Shown: positions 1-10,031 of the stretch, one piece after another | Position numbering within the stretch: the stretch's first letter is position 1 | Layout of the letters: the number at the start of each line of letters is the position of its first letter | Origin: Argyresthia goedartella | Lineage: Eukaryota; Arthropoda; Insecta; Lepidoptera; Argyresthiidae | Length of the DNA: 64,000 bases | Direction: 5' to 3' | NCBI GenBank assembly: GCA_949825045.1 | Contig: OX463829.1 | Location: forward strand, 24,274,715 to 24,338,714 | Translations under genes and position numbers: made by a program | The notes under the pieces: model-generated | Told to the model about the DNA's origin: nothing | Databases searched by the model: none | What the model saw: only the letters and a program-made list of their open reading frames with translations

Positions 1-533
1 GAGCCTGGAACGACGACGCGTAGTAGGCTGCGTCGTTTGCGAAGAGTGCCAGCTGGGCACCCGGCCCGACGGGGATGTCGTCCGTGTATCGGGCGTAGCA
101 GGCGGGAGACAGGCAGGAGCCCTGGGGGACGCCGGCTGCGACGGGATGTTCCTCGGAGACGGCGTCTTCCACCATCACTCGGAAGCGGCGATTCTTCAGG
201 AAAGAGGCGATTGTCTTGACCGTTCTTCTTGGGGCAGGGGACGTCGACAGCTTGTACAGCAACCCCTCGTGCCATACTCTGTCGAACGCCTTCTCCATAT
301 CCAGAAGTACTGCGACAGTGTATTCTTTTTTGTTCAAACAAACCGTCATGTCATTCAGTACTCTGGTGAGCTGAAGCGTCGTAGAATGCTCGGGCCTGAA
401 GCCGAACTGTTCCGGGCGCGGCTGGATGTGGGGCAGTAACTTCGCTAACAGGAGCTTCTCAAACACCTTTGAGATGGTGCTCAGTAGGGTGATCGGCCGA
501 TAGCTCTCAGGGCGGGCCGCCGTTGCGGGCACC
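1..533 (-). pseudogene. Non-LTR retrotransposon reverse transcriptase fragment (Jockey-like)
   Basis: Read on the reverse strand, this stretch encodes the middle of a non-LTR RT. In order it has a PESYRPITLLSTISKVFE block, an EQFGFRPEHSTTLQL block, MEKAFDRVWHEGLLYKL (the catalytic A-motif region), GVPQGSCLSP (motif B) and an LALFANDAAYY segment where FADD is expected. The first catalytic Asp of that last motif is Asn here, so the copy is probably dead or slightly decayed. The fragment runs off the left edge, so its 3' part is outside the window. Its 5' side breaks off near 533. RT identity is firm; the Jockey clade assignment is from motif style only. Confidence 0.85.
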
Positions 534-596
534 TTTTATAGACCAGGCTGTACCTCGACGGTACATTAGTTTGACTACTAGATCGAAATCCCTAAC

Positions 597-838
597 ATGG
601 CCTCTCCTGATATTCAGTGGCCCTCGACTGATGCTGATCCTTCCACAGGGTCAGGTTCTAGCGAAGGCTTCGATGGCCTAGCGCTGGCATCCGTTGTTGG
701 AGCTGACGGTCCTGCTGAGGAGTCATCACCAGAGTCATCTTCTGAAACAAGCATGAGTATAGGGAAGTGCTCTAGTAAGCTTAGTGCATCCTTCGCATTC
801 AATAACTTTCATACAATCATTCACTTAATTCATTCCTT
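597..838 (+). other. Unassigned acidic Ser/Pro-rich ORF fragment cut by the LTR element
   Basis: An ATG at 597 opens a frame rich in Ser, Asp, Glu, Pro and Gly that runs into the LTR element inserted at 839, so only about 80 codons predate the insertion. I recognise no family. The low-complexity acidic start could be the N-terminus of a transposon ORF or chance. The opposite strand is also open here, which weakens the coding claim. The interrupted sequence should resume at 3520, but no open frame continues there. Confidence 0.2.
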
Positions 839-1642
839 TGTAACGTACTACCTCCTTGACCATATTGGCTACTGGCGGATTAGCCAGTTAAAAACTAAAA
901 CTATAAAAATTCGGAAATTCGGGTCTGGAATCTCGTCTGGCAGCTGATTGTTTTTTTAGGCAGACATTGTTTGAGCTCTGAAACGTGAGGTTGTATCTTC
1001 TGCATCAATAATTTTTAAGTCACGCCTTTAGTTGCGGCGATGGGCTAGTCCCTTTAGTACTGTATTGGAGCTGAATGTTTAGTTGCTGTAAAGTGCAGTA
1101 GTTTATATGAAACTTCCCTACTATCCCCAATCCATGGGTAAGCATTGGTTCGTAGTTAGTCTTTCTTATTTTCGTGTATTTTATACTCTCTATGTATTTC
1201 CCTTTTCTATACAGTGTCTATTGGACTGCGGCACTCTTAGATCCTAATTACCCTAGGGCCCTCGTCGGAAGTCTCCGTGTGGGGAGCCGTCGCCTGATAG
1301 CTGGGCGCTGTAGCGCTTTTGTATTCCTATCATTCACACTGGTCTCTTTCCAGGGTTCCACGCCGAGGAGTAATATCCTCCTGGCGCTAACGGAGCTCTG
1401 AAACGGTTCCACGCCGAGGAATAATATCCTCCTGGCGCTACCGCATAATCACTTGTTGACGTCTGGAGAAGTGGACCAGTTGGATTGAGTCTACCAAGGA
1501 GCTGAAATCTACAAATTCCCGGCGAGTCCCTATCCAGCGTTTCAACTATATCACCAATATTCGACTCACGACCTGTGATTAATAAATGTATCTTGAGCCT
1601 GCCAACAATCTCTTTTGGTCAGGTTAGAGTTTCACTGTTTCA
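839..1642 (+). repeat. 5' LTR of element A
   Basis: The 804-bp left LTR runs TG...CA. It carries a tandem duplication with a 51-bp period (copies starting at 1354 and 1405). Each copy holds an imperfect hairpin, GCCGAGGA...TCCTCCTGGC. The small frame at 1174-1401 recurs unchanged in the other LTR and is a consequence of the repeat, not evidence of a gene. A short GCGGCGATGGGCTAG stretch near 1035 resembles the core of the SINE family seen at 24.4 and 27.5 kb. Confidence 0.92.
1354..1442 (+). repeat. Tandem hairpin duplication inside LTR A
   Basis: Two near-identical copies of a segment starting GGTTCCACGCCGAGGA lie 51 bp apart. Each can fold into a stem with complementary GCC/GGC and AGGA/TCCT blocks. 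The same pair occurs at 3228-3316 in the right LTR, so the duplication predates the insertion. Confidence 0.8.
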
Positions 1643-1643
1643 A

Positions 1644-1660
1644 TGGCGCCCGGATTAAGG
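1644..1660 (+). other. Primer-binding-like site of element A
   Basis: The sequence TGGCGCCCGGATTAAGG starts one base after the left LTR. TGG followed by acceptor-stem complementarity is the usual form of an LTR-element minus-strand primer site. Which tRNA it matches was not tested. Confidence 0.65.
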
Positions 1661-2712
1661 GAATATTGGTGATAGAGTTTTATGTCTGGTCAGAGTAGTT
1701 AGGCCATAAGAGCGCCGTAGAACGCTAGATTTCTTTCGTAGCTTGTATATTTTGTTGTTTATTTTTGTCTGACAGGAGTATATTTGATCGTTTATCTGGG
1801 TACCTACCTCATTTCTACATTATTTATGGTCGCAGTCTGACGGCCGTTGTCATATTATAATTGTTGATAAATATTATCCTCCAAATTCTCAGTACGAAAA
1901 ATAAATTAATAAATTGTGAAGATTTTAGTAGGGAAACTTTTCGGACTATTAAATAATAAATAAGGTTAGTGTTTAACGGCCGAGCGATCTGTCTGTCTGA
2001 GAGCACCTTCTGTCTGAAGATAGGCTGCGACAGAGTTCTGTCTTATTCAATAGTAGTTAACGATTCCTTTATGTATGTAATAAGTATTTTGACCCTTGTA
2101 TTCTAAAAACCATCTATATCTACAGCTATGTAAAAGTTCTTTATTGTGTAACGTTACTCTGCAATGTCTGTTACTAGCTTATGGCCTCTTGAACTATAAT
2201 TCTCTACTTTTTTACTCTTTTTTGTAGAATAGATATTCTACTCTATTATTATTTTCTGTACCCACTAACGGTGCAGGAAGTCTTGAACACTTGAGGGAGC
2301 TGCCCCTCATGGTGTTATTCTGCGTTACGATAGTAGCTAAGCTATCGGGGCGTTAATGTACTAAGGTTCTTATTTTAGTTCAAGGGATCTTGCTTATTTT
2401 TCAACTTCTGACAGTTAGTCTGGGTGTGCATTTGGCTATAATAATGGCACCCTGTGTGTAAGGCTGTGTTTACACGATGTTAGTGTGAACTCTTGTATGA
2501 ACTTAGTATGAATTCTGATGTCTGATTGTTGGTACGAATGTGTGATGTTGGTATGTAGTTGAGCTAGACTGTTAGTTATATATTTCTCTGACATTGTAGA
2601 TGGCGAGCTTTAGAGAATTTTATCTTAAGTAGTTAATTTGGTAAGTTAGTTTAGTTTAGTTAGTATCTTAGCGGATTTTATCAGGTAAAATCCTACCCAA
2701 ACAAGACGGGTA
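1661..2712 (+). other. Non-coding internal region of element A
   Basis: About 1.05 kb of AT-rich sequence between the LTRs shows no ORF above about 60 codons that resembles gag, protease, RT or integrase. It is presumably kept for packaging and reverse transcription signals. The segment just before the right LTR is only moderately purine-rich (ACAAGACGGGTA). Confidence 0.7.
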
Positions 2713-3515
2713 TGTAACGTACTACCTCCTTGACCATATTGGCTACTGGCGGATTAGCCAGTTAAAAACTAAAACTATAAAAATTCGGAAATTCGGGTCT
2801 GGAATCTCGTCTGGCAGCTGATTGTTTTTTTAGGCAGACATTGTTTGAGCTCTGAAACGTGAGGTTGTATCTTCTGCATCAATAATTTTTAAGTCACGCC
2901 TTTAGTTGCGGCGATGGGCTAGTCCCTTTAGTACTGTAATGGAGCTGAATGTTTAGTTGCTGTAAAGTGCAGTAGTTTATATGAAACTTCCCTACTATCC
3001 CCAATCCATGGGTAAGCATTGGTTCGTAGTTAGTCTTTCTTATTTTCGTGTATTTTATACTCTCTATGTATTTCCCTTTTCTATACAGTGTCTATTGGAC
3101 TGCGGCACTCTTAGATCCTAATTACCCTAGGGCCCTCGTCGGAAGTCTCCGTGTGGGGAGCCGTCGCCTGATAGCTGGGCGCTGTAGCGCTTTTGTATTC
3201 CTATCATTCACACTGGTCTCTTTCCAGGGTTCCACGCCGAGGAGTAATATCCTCCTGGCGCTAACGGAGCTCTGAAACGGTTCCACGCCGAGGAATAATA
3301 TCCTCCTGGCGCTACCGCATAATCACTTGTTGACGTCTGGAGAAGTGGACCAGTTGGATTGAGTCTACCAAGGAGCTGAAATCTACAAATTCCCGGCGAG
3401 TCCTATCCAGCGTTTCAACTGTATCACCAATATTCGACTCACGACCTGTGATTAATAAATGTATCTTGAGCCTGCCAACAATCTCTTTCGGTCAGGTTAG
3501 AGTCACACTGTTTCA
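2713..3515 (+). repeat. 3' LTR of element A
   Basis: This is the right copy of the LTR, offset by 1874 bp from the left. It matches almost perfectly. Visible differences are single substitutions near 2938 and 3421, TT to CA near 3504, one more near 3490, and loss of one C in a CCC run near 3402. Confidence 0.92.
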
Positions 3516-3664
3516 CCTTCATAATATTAATCAGCTTTTATGTTCATAATTCATCCATCAACTCTTAACGAGACGTCTCATAGTTAGCTACGTAAACCTT
3601 TAGCCACTCGAGTTTTCATTTTTCTTGTACGACCACAGCATGGCTCAGCCACAGCGCCACGCAG
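3516..3664. other. Spacer between the two LTR elements
   Basis: It begins with the CCTT target duplicate and ends with GCAG, the target duplicate of the next element. I see no gene in it. Confidence 0.6.
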
Positions 3665-3786
3665 TGTAGTGTATGCACACCTGAACCCTACTTACATCTC
3701 TCTTTATTATGATTCATGACTCAATATACAACTGTCTTTCGAACTTGTGACTGTCTCATTTCACACCTAATAGGCCCATCCTTACA
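3665..3786 (+). repeat. 5' LTR of element B, lacking the TATA-like block
   Basis: The 122-bp LTR matches the 3' LTR but lacks 9 bp. The 3' copy reads CTATAAATAGC where this one reads CTC. The missing bases make up most of a TATAAATAG box, so this copy may be promoter-dead. An insertion in the 3' LTR is the alternative. Confidence 0.9.
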
Positions 3787-3803
3787 TGGCGACCGTGCCA
3801 GGC
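3787..3803 (+). other. Primer-binding site of element B
   Basis: TGGCGACCGTGCCAGGC directly follows the LTR end. The TGGCGACCGTG form is familiar from gypsy/mag-type elements. The cognate tRNA was not verified. Confidence 0.7.
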
Positions 3804-6800
3804 CAGCCTACCTCTCGCGAGGTAGTGCTGTGCCGAATGGCGATTAAATAAATTCAAATAATATTTAAATAATACTTGAAGAACTTGGAAAAGAGAAATA
3901 TAACGAAGATAAATATATAGAGAAAAAGAACGGGATGACCTATGAAGAGACCACGAGATTAGCGGATTGCAGCCAGAAGAAGACGGATAAATAGAAGAAA
4001 GAAGATAATTATAGAAGAAAGAATATATTTACACAAGAAGAGAAAAGAAAATATTACAGAAGATTTGTGCTGCCGGGTGCCGGGCGATTTCCTAAGCCTG
4101 ATGATGTGGAAGCAGGGCGCTGGGCGTAACCGTACGGGTCAAGCGCAGCTGGGAGATGTACGGATCCCAGGATGTGCTGACTCCGAGCGAGCTGCATGCG
4201 ACACGGGCGATGACGTCGTGGCGTCAATGTGTTTTTTGGACAATGGGTTTTATTATACGTATGACATGTAAGTAAATTAAATTATTTGTCGATTAGTATA
4301 TTTAAGTTTTGGCTAGATTTTGTATTGTCAAAGGGTTGACGATACGATCAATATTAATATAATTATTTTTCCAAATGAAGATAGCATGAAGTAACTAAAA
4401 TAGTATTATGATGAATGGCATAGAACGAAAAGTTAGTAGTACAGTATAGTCAGCAAGAGAAGTGTGAATGAACGATTGATATTATTTTTTAGGAATGGAG
4501 ATATTTTTGAAAGCCGAAAAGTAAATAAGTTAGACACGAGTTATTTGGGATGAGATGATTTGACAGTATTTTTTTATTTTTGAGGAGATTTTGAAAAATC
4601 TGGGAATAATGTGATAAAAAGTGTGAAGTATGAAGTTGAAAGTTTTGTTATTTTTTTGTTTTATAACCGCTAGTATTTTTTTTATATTGCATCATAATCC
4701 TGATTTACTCCAAATGTACAATCAAGTACATAAATGATTCAGTTGTTCATTTGACTTGGTAACAGTCAAAGTTATCCAAAAGTTAAGTATAGAAATTCAA
4801 TCCAGTGTTCGCAGGCGAACCAAATATGGACATGCTACACTGCAGAAGAAACCAAATTAGATTAGAACATAACACATGTTTTGATTACAGAGAAACAGAA
4901 TTGTTATTATAATAATTAGTAGTTCATGTTACCGCAGTGCGACTTGTATAGAGCGAAAGATTTTAGTTTCATGCGACTAATATGGAAGATACATAAAAGG
5001 TGATGGATGATTGATAGCGAGTTTAGGGTACCGCAGAGAGATTAAGTATGAAACCATTTTCAAGTTATAATACGGAATGAATTTGAATAGTATGGGATGT
5101 ATAAATTTCATATTGTGTATGTATGTACAAAATATTTAGTATGCAAAAGAAGTTCAGCTTTAATCACAGATATACTTAAAAAAAAAACGAACGACGGAAC
5201 CACTTACGTTAGTTTAATACAACAGTTTGTTTCAAGATTGCATTTACTTTTATTTTATTTTACAGATTGCAATCGAGTCTATTAATAGAATTATAGTCCG
5301 ACCAGCGGATATGGTCACGTCTTCTTGTTTTATATTGAGAGTTGAAAAGTATGGAAATTGAATGAAATTAAAAGTTAATCGTTGTTATGAAGGTTTATTT
5401 CATATTTGATATTTATGAGTTTTATGATAGTATTACATAGGAAAGTTGATTTTTGTTTGGATTTGGGAATGTTGGTTTTTGTTTAGGAATAAAAAGTATG
5501 AATTTGAGAGAAGGTGTGGAATGTGCAGGATTGTTACTCTAGGCCACAGAGTAAGTTAGTTGGGAACACTTCGTTTGTTAAGTTTTCGAGAAAAGTTGGA
5601 ATGATCATCCAATCTTTACAGAATATCTTAAAATTCGAAGGATTCGTATTGATTGAGTATAAGTTATGTTTTTAGTATGGTACGTAACTATTGGCGAGTC
5701 CGATATGTTATTGTATTTTCATCAAAGTCTCAAAGGTACAAGGTACAAGGCACGAATCCTTCCTCTTCGATCATGATGTGGACGAGTTTCCTTCGTGAGA
5801 AAGTTGGATATCGATGACCTAATAAGCTCGCGAGCAGGCTCAGGCAGGTAGACCTGGAGCCAGGTACTAGTAGTCTATGTATTTAAGTATTATTATAAAA
5901 AGTACCTATAAATGTGCACTCACTACATGTGAATATTAAGGGTCCGGATCCCGATAATTAAAGTACCTAATATGAAGTGAGAAATGAAATAAAATAGAGA
6001 CTTTGATTGATAGCGATTGTTTATGAAAAGCGAGTATATTCTTGATAGTTTTGATTTATATTTTTATAAGATGTGACGATGTTCTTTTGAGATGGAAGTA
6101 GGTATGCAATGGATAAATAAACAAAAAAGTAGTTAGTGATTATGGAATAAAATTTGACAAAAGTAAATAAATGCGTGAAGAAAGGAAAGAGATTTAGAAG
6201 GAATGAAAAATGTGGAGTTTTGAAATTGCAACTGATTAATTGTTATAATTTTGTGTAAAAGTTCAATGTGTTAAAAATAAAACGTTCTCATGTTTGATGA
6301 AGGATTGAGAAATATGTACTTTTGTTTTGCGTTTCATTTATTTTATGATTTTGTGTTATTTTGTTTAAATGTATAAAATTCGTTCATGTCGTCAACCCTA
6401 CCCCTAAAACAGATAGATATTTTAGTTTCGTGTATTTACTTGTGTATGTACTTATTCGTTTATTTCGTGTATTCAAAATTAGTTTTAGAAAATATGTAAC
6501 CTAATGTTCTTATGTAATCATTATAAATGTACTTTAATGAAGTTGTTAAAAATAGGTGTTAAAAAGGGGTGAGAAATAGTAATAAATGGTTATAGTTTAT
6601 TTTGATAGTATTTCCAAAATTGTATCAGGCAAACAAAAATAAAAAAGGTTTTCATTTGTTATATTTTTTACAGATTTTAAATTTTCAATTGATATTTTTA
6701 CACAGGTGATTTATTTTATTGTTATTTTTACAGAAATTAGTTACTTATTAGATTGTTGTTTTGATGTTATTAGATCTAAATTGTTAAATGTCATAAAAAT

Positions 6801-6822
6801 TATATGCATATTTTTTACTTTC
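3804..6822 (+). other. Internal region of element B, no recognisable gene
   Basis: About 3 kb. The only GC-richer island is near 4060-4265, with a short open frame that lacks an ATG start and ends just before a consensus splice donor (ATGTAAGT at about 4267). Polypyrimidine-AG acceptor-like sites occur near 5262, 6671, 6705 and 6732. That would allow a spliced short transcript, but no protein family is recognisable. The rest is AT-rich filler. Confidence 0.5.
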
Positions 6823-6837
6823 AAAAAAGGGGGAAGG
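6823..6837 (+). other. Polypurine tract of element B
   Basis: A 15-base pure-purine run immediately before the 3' LTR is the expected plus-strand primer for reverse transcription. Confidence 0.85.
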
Positions 6838-6968
6838 TGTAGTGTATGCACACCTGAACCCTACTTACATCTATAAATAGCCTCTTTATTATGATTCATG
6901 ACTCAATATACAACTGTCTTTCGAACTTGTGACTGTCTCATTTCACACCTAATAGGCCCATCCTTACA
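6838..6968 (+). repeat. 3' LTR of element B
   Basis: The 131-bp right LTR is identical to the left LTR except for nine extra bases that complete a TATAAATAG box near 6870. Confidence 0.93.
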
Positions 6969-7108
6969 GCAGCACAGCACAGGTATAGTAACATGGTGCA
7001 AAATACGCACCTGCCCTTCTCGCGAATAAACGCATCGGGTTGCCTGTCTGTGCTATCGCATTGACTCTCGCACAAACAGGCAACAGGACGAATACGCTTC
7101 ACGCATTC

Positions 7109-7218
7109 GCCTGCACGGCGATATTACTCTCGCCTGCACGGCGATATTACTCACGCCACGGCGATATTACTCACGCCAAGGCGATATTACTCACGCCATG
7201 GCGATATTACTCACGCCA
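7109..7218 (+). repeat. Minisatellite, 20-bp unit
   Basis: Five copies of a unit built on GCGATATTACTCACGCC start near 7118, 7141, 7161, 7181 and 7201. The last four are spaced exactly 20 bp; the first interval is 23 bp. The one or two bases before GCG vary between units. Confidence 0.9.
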
Positions 7219-7507
7219 GCCCGACTCTGCAATTTAGGCAGAAACGGGTCTTTCACACATACATTCACACCCATCTTATTCGATACGCACTGAACCGTTT
7301 TTCGCCATTATTTACCTAACATAACCTAAGTATTTCCTAAAGTTTTAAAGCAAAAGTGGCAAGCTAAGGGGAAAGCGGTCGCTGGTAAGATAAATAAAGG
7401 AAATTTAGAGCAAAAGCGCGGAGCAGTTGAGGGTGAATTAAAAGCAATTTGTGAGAAGCATTGGGCATGATTTGGGAATGGCAACGAGCAATTCAGCAAC
7501 GCTTTTA
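7219..7507. other. Unassigned spacer
   Basis: I see no gene here. It may include the 3' non-coding part of the reverse-strand gypsy relic that follows, but I could not identify an LTR. Confidence 0.4.
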
Positions 7508-8819
7508 TCAAATAAGATCGGTTTTACAAAACTCACCGCCGAAGAACTCGGCGCAAGTCTCTGGGCACCACTCGCCCTTCCACGGCACCATGAACTGGTC
7601 AGCCGCTTGTGTTGTCTTGCCGTAGCCTCCAGCTAGCAGCTTCAGTGTGAACCGTCCACTAGGTAACGCGTTGGTCACTTTGTACGGACCGCGCATGCCC
7701 GAGTCCAGCTTGCCTGTAGACTAAGACATCTTTATTATAAAAACAAGATCACCAATGCGAAACTCGCGAGGTGACTGCCTGTGTCGGTTCGCATACGTGT
7801 CTTGACTCGCTTGATTTTCCTTGAGCAACTGCCGGGCCCGATCTCGAGACATTTCGCGAATGGCGTCGCGATTCGGTCTAGCTTCATTAACAGCCACGTC
7901 GCGCACCAATGCACGAATTACTTGCGTAGTCGCATCTGTGCCGAATAGAAGGTTAAGTGCAGAGGTTTGAGTTGTCTTTTGTCTCGTGACATCTAGAACC
8001 AGTTGAAGCTTCCATAGAGACTTCGACCACGACGCTTTCATGTGATCGGCCTCTATCCGGATCATGTTAAGTACAGTTCGTACATACCGTTCAACTTGCC
8101 TATTAGCATGATGCATCTCCGGAGTTGTGTAGTGCAGTTCACAGCCGAGACTGTTGGTCCAGGCGATGAACTCATTCGACTTGAACATGTGGCCTTTATC
8201 TGTCACCATTTACTTGGGCACGACAAAAAGTGCGACCGCTTGTGTCATGACCGGCTTGAGCTCGGAGATGTCCTGCCGGCATATGGGGTATAGTAGGCTG
8301 AACTTAGAGAACCCGTCGACAAGGAAAGGCACGTACTGGAAACCTTCTGACAGTGGTAAAGGGCCCAGAGCGTCCACATGCACGATGTCAAATGGAACGT
8401 CAGGTTTTTCCCATGATGTGTTGTTTTAGAGGGGTGCCCGAGGTACCCGCTTGTGAGACAGACATATTAGACAGTGGGCAACGTATTTCCGGACAAAATG
8501 CCGAAGTCCCGGGAACCAGAAGTGCTTCAGAATAAGGTAAATGGTCTTGTCAGCTCCTCTGTGTTCGTGTTCGTCGTGGAAGACTCTTAGAAGGCTTAGC
8601 CGATAGGAATAAGGACAGCAACCTCGGTTCTTCGCCAACAGGGGTATACTTGTAATATAGTAGGTCATTCCTCGAAACATAACGAGCAGAGTCAAGGCGG
8701 CCCTCCTGTAGTTTTTGCAATAGGTCTTGAGTCTCTTTGTCGGCTGATTGAGCGATTTGTGCCCAATTGCGAGGCCTTGAGATTTGGTTTACCTGGAGTG
8801 AAGGTGTAATGGTACACAA
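7508..8819 (-). pseudogene. Ty3/gypsy pol relic: integrase and C-terminal region
   Basis: On the reverse strand, from 8819 down to 7508, the order is: a linker after RNase H; a zinc-binding region (HDEHEHRGADK ... CLICLSHKR); a core beginning near VHVDALGPLPL; then VTDKGHMF and NRQVERYVRTVLNMI. The last two hold the second Asp and the Glu, with 35 residues between them as in retroviral-type integrases. A tail with the RIGDLVFI motif and a VPWKGEWCPE segment follows. The frame is broken by a stop near 8210, just before the second catalytic Asp, and by frame changes near 8430 and 7700. No RT or gag is adjacent, so it is a truncated dead copy. Confidence 0.85.
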
Positions 8820-8834
8820 GAGTCAGTTCATTTA

Positions 8835-8890
8835 ATACTTCATTTTGCGTGACAGAGGGCTAGCTCATCGCCGCACGGTACACATTGAAT
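8835..8890 (-). repeat. SINE core fragment
   Basis: TTTTGCGTGACAGAGGGC...CATCGCCGC is the reverse complement of the core of the SINE at 24.4 kb (GCGGCGATGGGC...GTCACGCAA). Only this fragment survives. Confidence 0.5.
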
Positions 8891-9265
8891 ACAAAAGTCA
8901 GTTCCTTTAACGCTTGGGTTATTGAGTGATTCGAAGTAAGTTGACAAGAAAGGGGAGATCAAATTACAGTCTAAAGTTCATTGTTTAGGAACGGGTAGAT
9001 TGTTTTGCTTTTCCTTGGATCGGTTTGGATTCAAGTTGCATCTTTAAATTAAATGTAAGTTTCGCTGGAGATTCTAACGTGTAGATTGTGTCAAGCATTT
9101 ATTTTGCTGGGCTCAGTCGAGGAAGAGCTGTGGTTAGCCTGATACTTAGTTCGGTATTTTCCGAAGTATGTAACTCGCTGTGGAGTGGGTTAGATCTCCA
9201 AAAGCGCTAATGAAAACGTTTCGATAACATCCAGCTCAAATTGCGCAGAGTTGAAGGTTTCAAAG
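8891..9265. other. Unassigned DNA
   Basis: No gene or clear repeat was recognised. Confidence 0.4.
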
Positions 9266-9792
9266 TGTTACGGACCTTTTGAAGAAATCTATTTGGATCG
9301 TTATTGCCGTGAACTAATTATATAATTGGAGCCACTAAAGCCGCTGCTAGCGAGCACATGAAATATCATTGAGTACTCACGTCGTAACACTACGACGGAT
9401 ATCTATACGATATCTCAAACAAATGTTACAAATTGTGGTCGACCACTTAAAAAGAAGCTCCATGCGCCCATATATACAAAAAAGTAAATGGTACCATTAC
9501 ACAAAATATAACAAAGATCGATCTGGCGCAAAACACCGCTAACTGATGCGAAATACCGGCTTGCGGGCATACATGCTTTCTCTGTTTAACTTGAAACTCT
9601 AACTTCCTGAACCAATCTTCCGTTCGACTATTGTACGCCTACTGAACTTCTCAACAAACGAGAAATTCAGACTTATTATTCTTAACTTGCAATTTTACAG
9701 CTGAATCGGGACATCTAAGCTGGGGGTAGATAGAATAGACGATCATAGCTTCTGACAACGGTAGCTCGACCTTAGCTATTTATGCCGTTACA
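9266..9792 (+). repeat. Putative 5' LTR of gypsy element C
   Basis: The LTR bounds are inferred from TGTTACGG at 9266 and CCGTTACA ending at 9792, seven bases before a primer-like site. No 3' LTR survives for comparison because the element is truncated at about 19,037, so this call rests on position and end motifs only. Confidence 0.35.
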
Positions 9793-9799
9793 GATTTTC

Positions 9800-9815
9800 T
9801 GGTGCCGAGACCGAA
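9800..9815 (+). other. Putative primer-binding site of gypsy element C
   Basis: TGGTGCCGAGACCGAA resembles the start of a tRNA 3'-end complement (TGGTGCCG-type). It lies about 230 bp upstream of the gag ATG. Confidence 0.4.
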
Positions 9816-10031
9816 GGATATTCTAGATATTCTAGAGTACAATAACTAGATAGCCTGATACCTAGATATTCTAAAAGAATCAAGGTCTAACGCGTTACTT
9901 TTAAAAATAACACAACGTAGAAACGATTTTAAACAGTTCAGTTTTGTAAGTAAGATAAATAAGCAACAACAAAAAAGGGCCATTGTTTTCACAATTCATC
10001 GAACAAGCCGAAGGTTTAGTAATGAGAAATA

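Larger units (their letters stand above)
839..3515 (+). mobile_element. Non-autonomous LTR retrotransposon A (about 2.7 kb)
   Basis: Two long direct repeats of about 804 bp (839-1642 and 2713-3515) begin TGTAAC and end TTTCA. They bracket about 1.07 kb of internal DNA that holds no recognisable gag or pol frame. The element is flanked by CCTT at 835-838 and again at 3516-3519, a 4-bp target duplication. A primer-binding-like site follows the left LTR after one base. The tract before the right LTR is only weakly purine-rich. The architecture fits a TRIM/LARD-type element mobilised in trans by a relative. By eye the LTRs differ by about five substitutions and one 1-bp indel, so the insertion is recent. 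Confidence 0.92.
3665..6968 (+). mobile_element. LTR retrotransposon B with short LTRs, coding capacity lost
   Basis: Short LTRs (3665-3786 and 6838-6968), starting TGTAGTGTATGCACA and ending CCTTACA, bracket about 3.05 kb. GCAG occurs immediately outside both ends (3661-3664 and 6969-6972), a 4-bp target duplication. A primer site abuts the left LTR and a clear polypurine tract (AAAAAAGGGGGAAGG) abuts the right one. The internal part is AT-rich with no long ORF and no visible RT, protease or integrase motif. It is either a large non-autonomous derivative or a decayed gypsy-type copy. The LTRs are identical apart from one 9-bp indel, which argues for recent insertion of an already non-coding element. 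Confidence 0.93.

Noticed and set aside
1174..1401. A 75-codon ORF present twice (also 3048-3275)
   Set aside because: It lies inside the two LTRs of one element; the identity comes from LTR duplication, not from a conserved gene.
7109..7218. CRISPR-like array
   Set aside because: The units are contiguous 20-bp tandem repeats without unique spacers, and the setting is eukaryotic.
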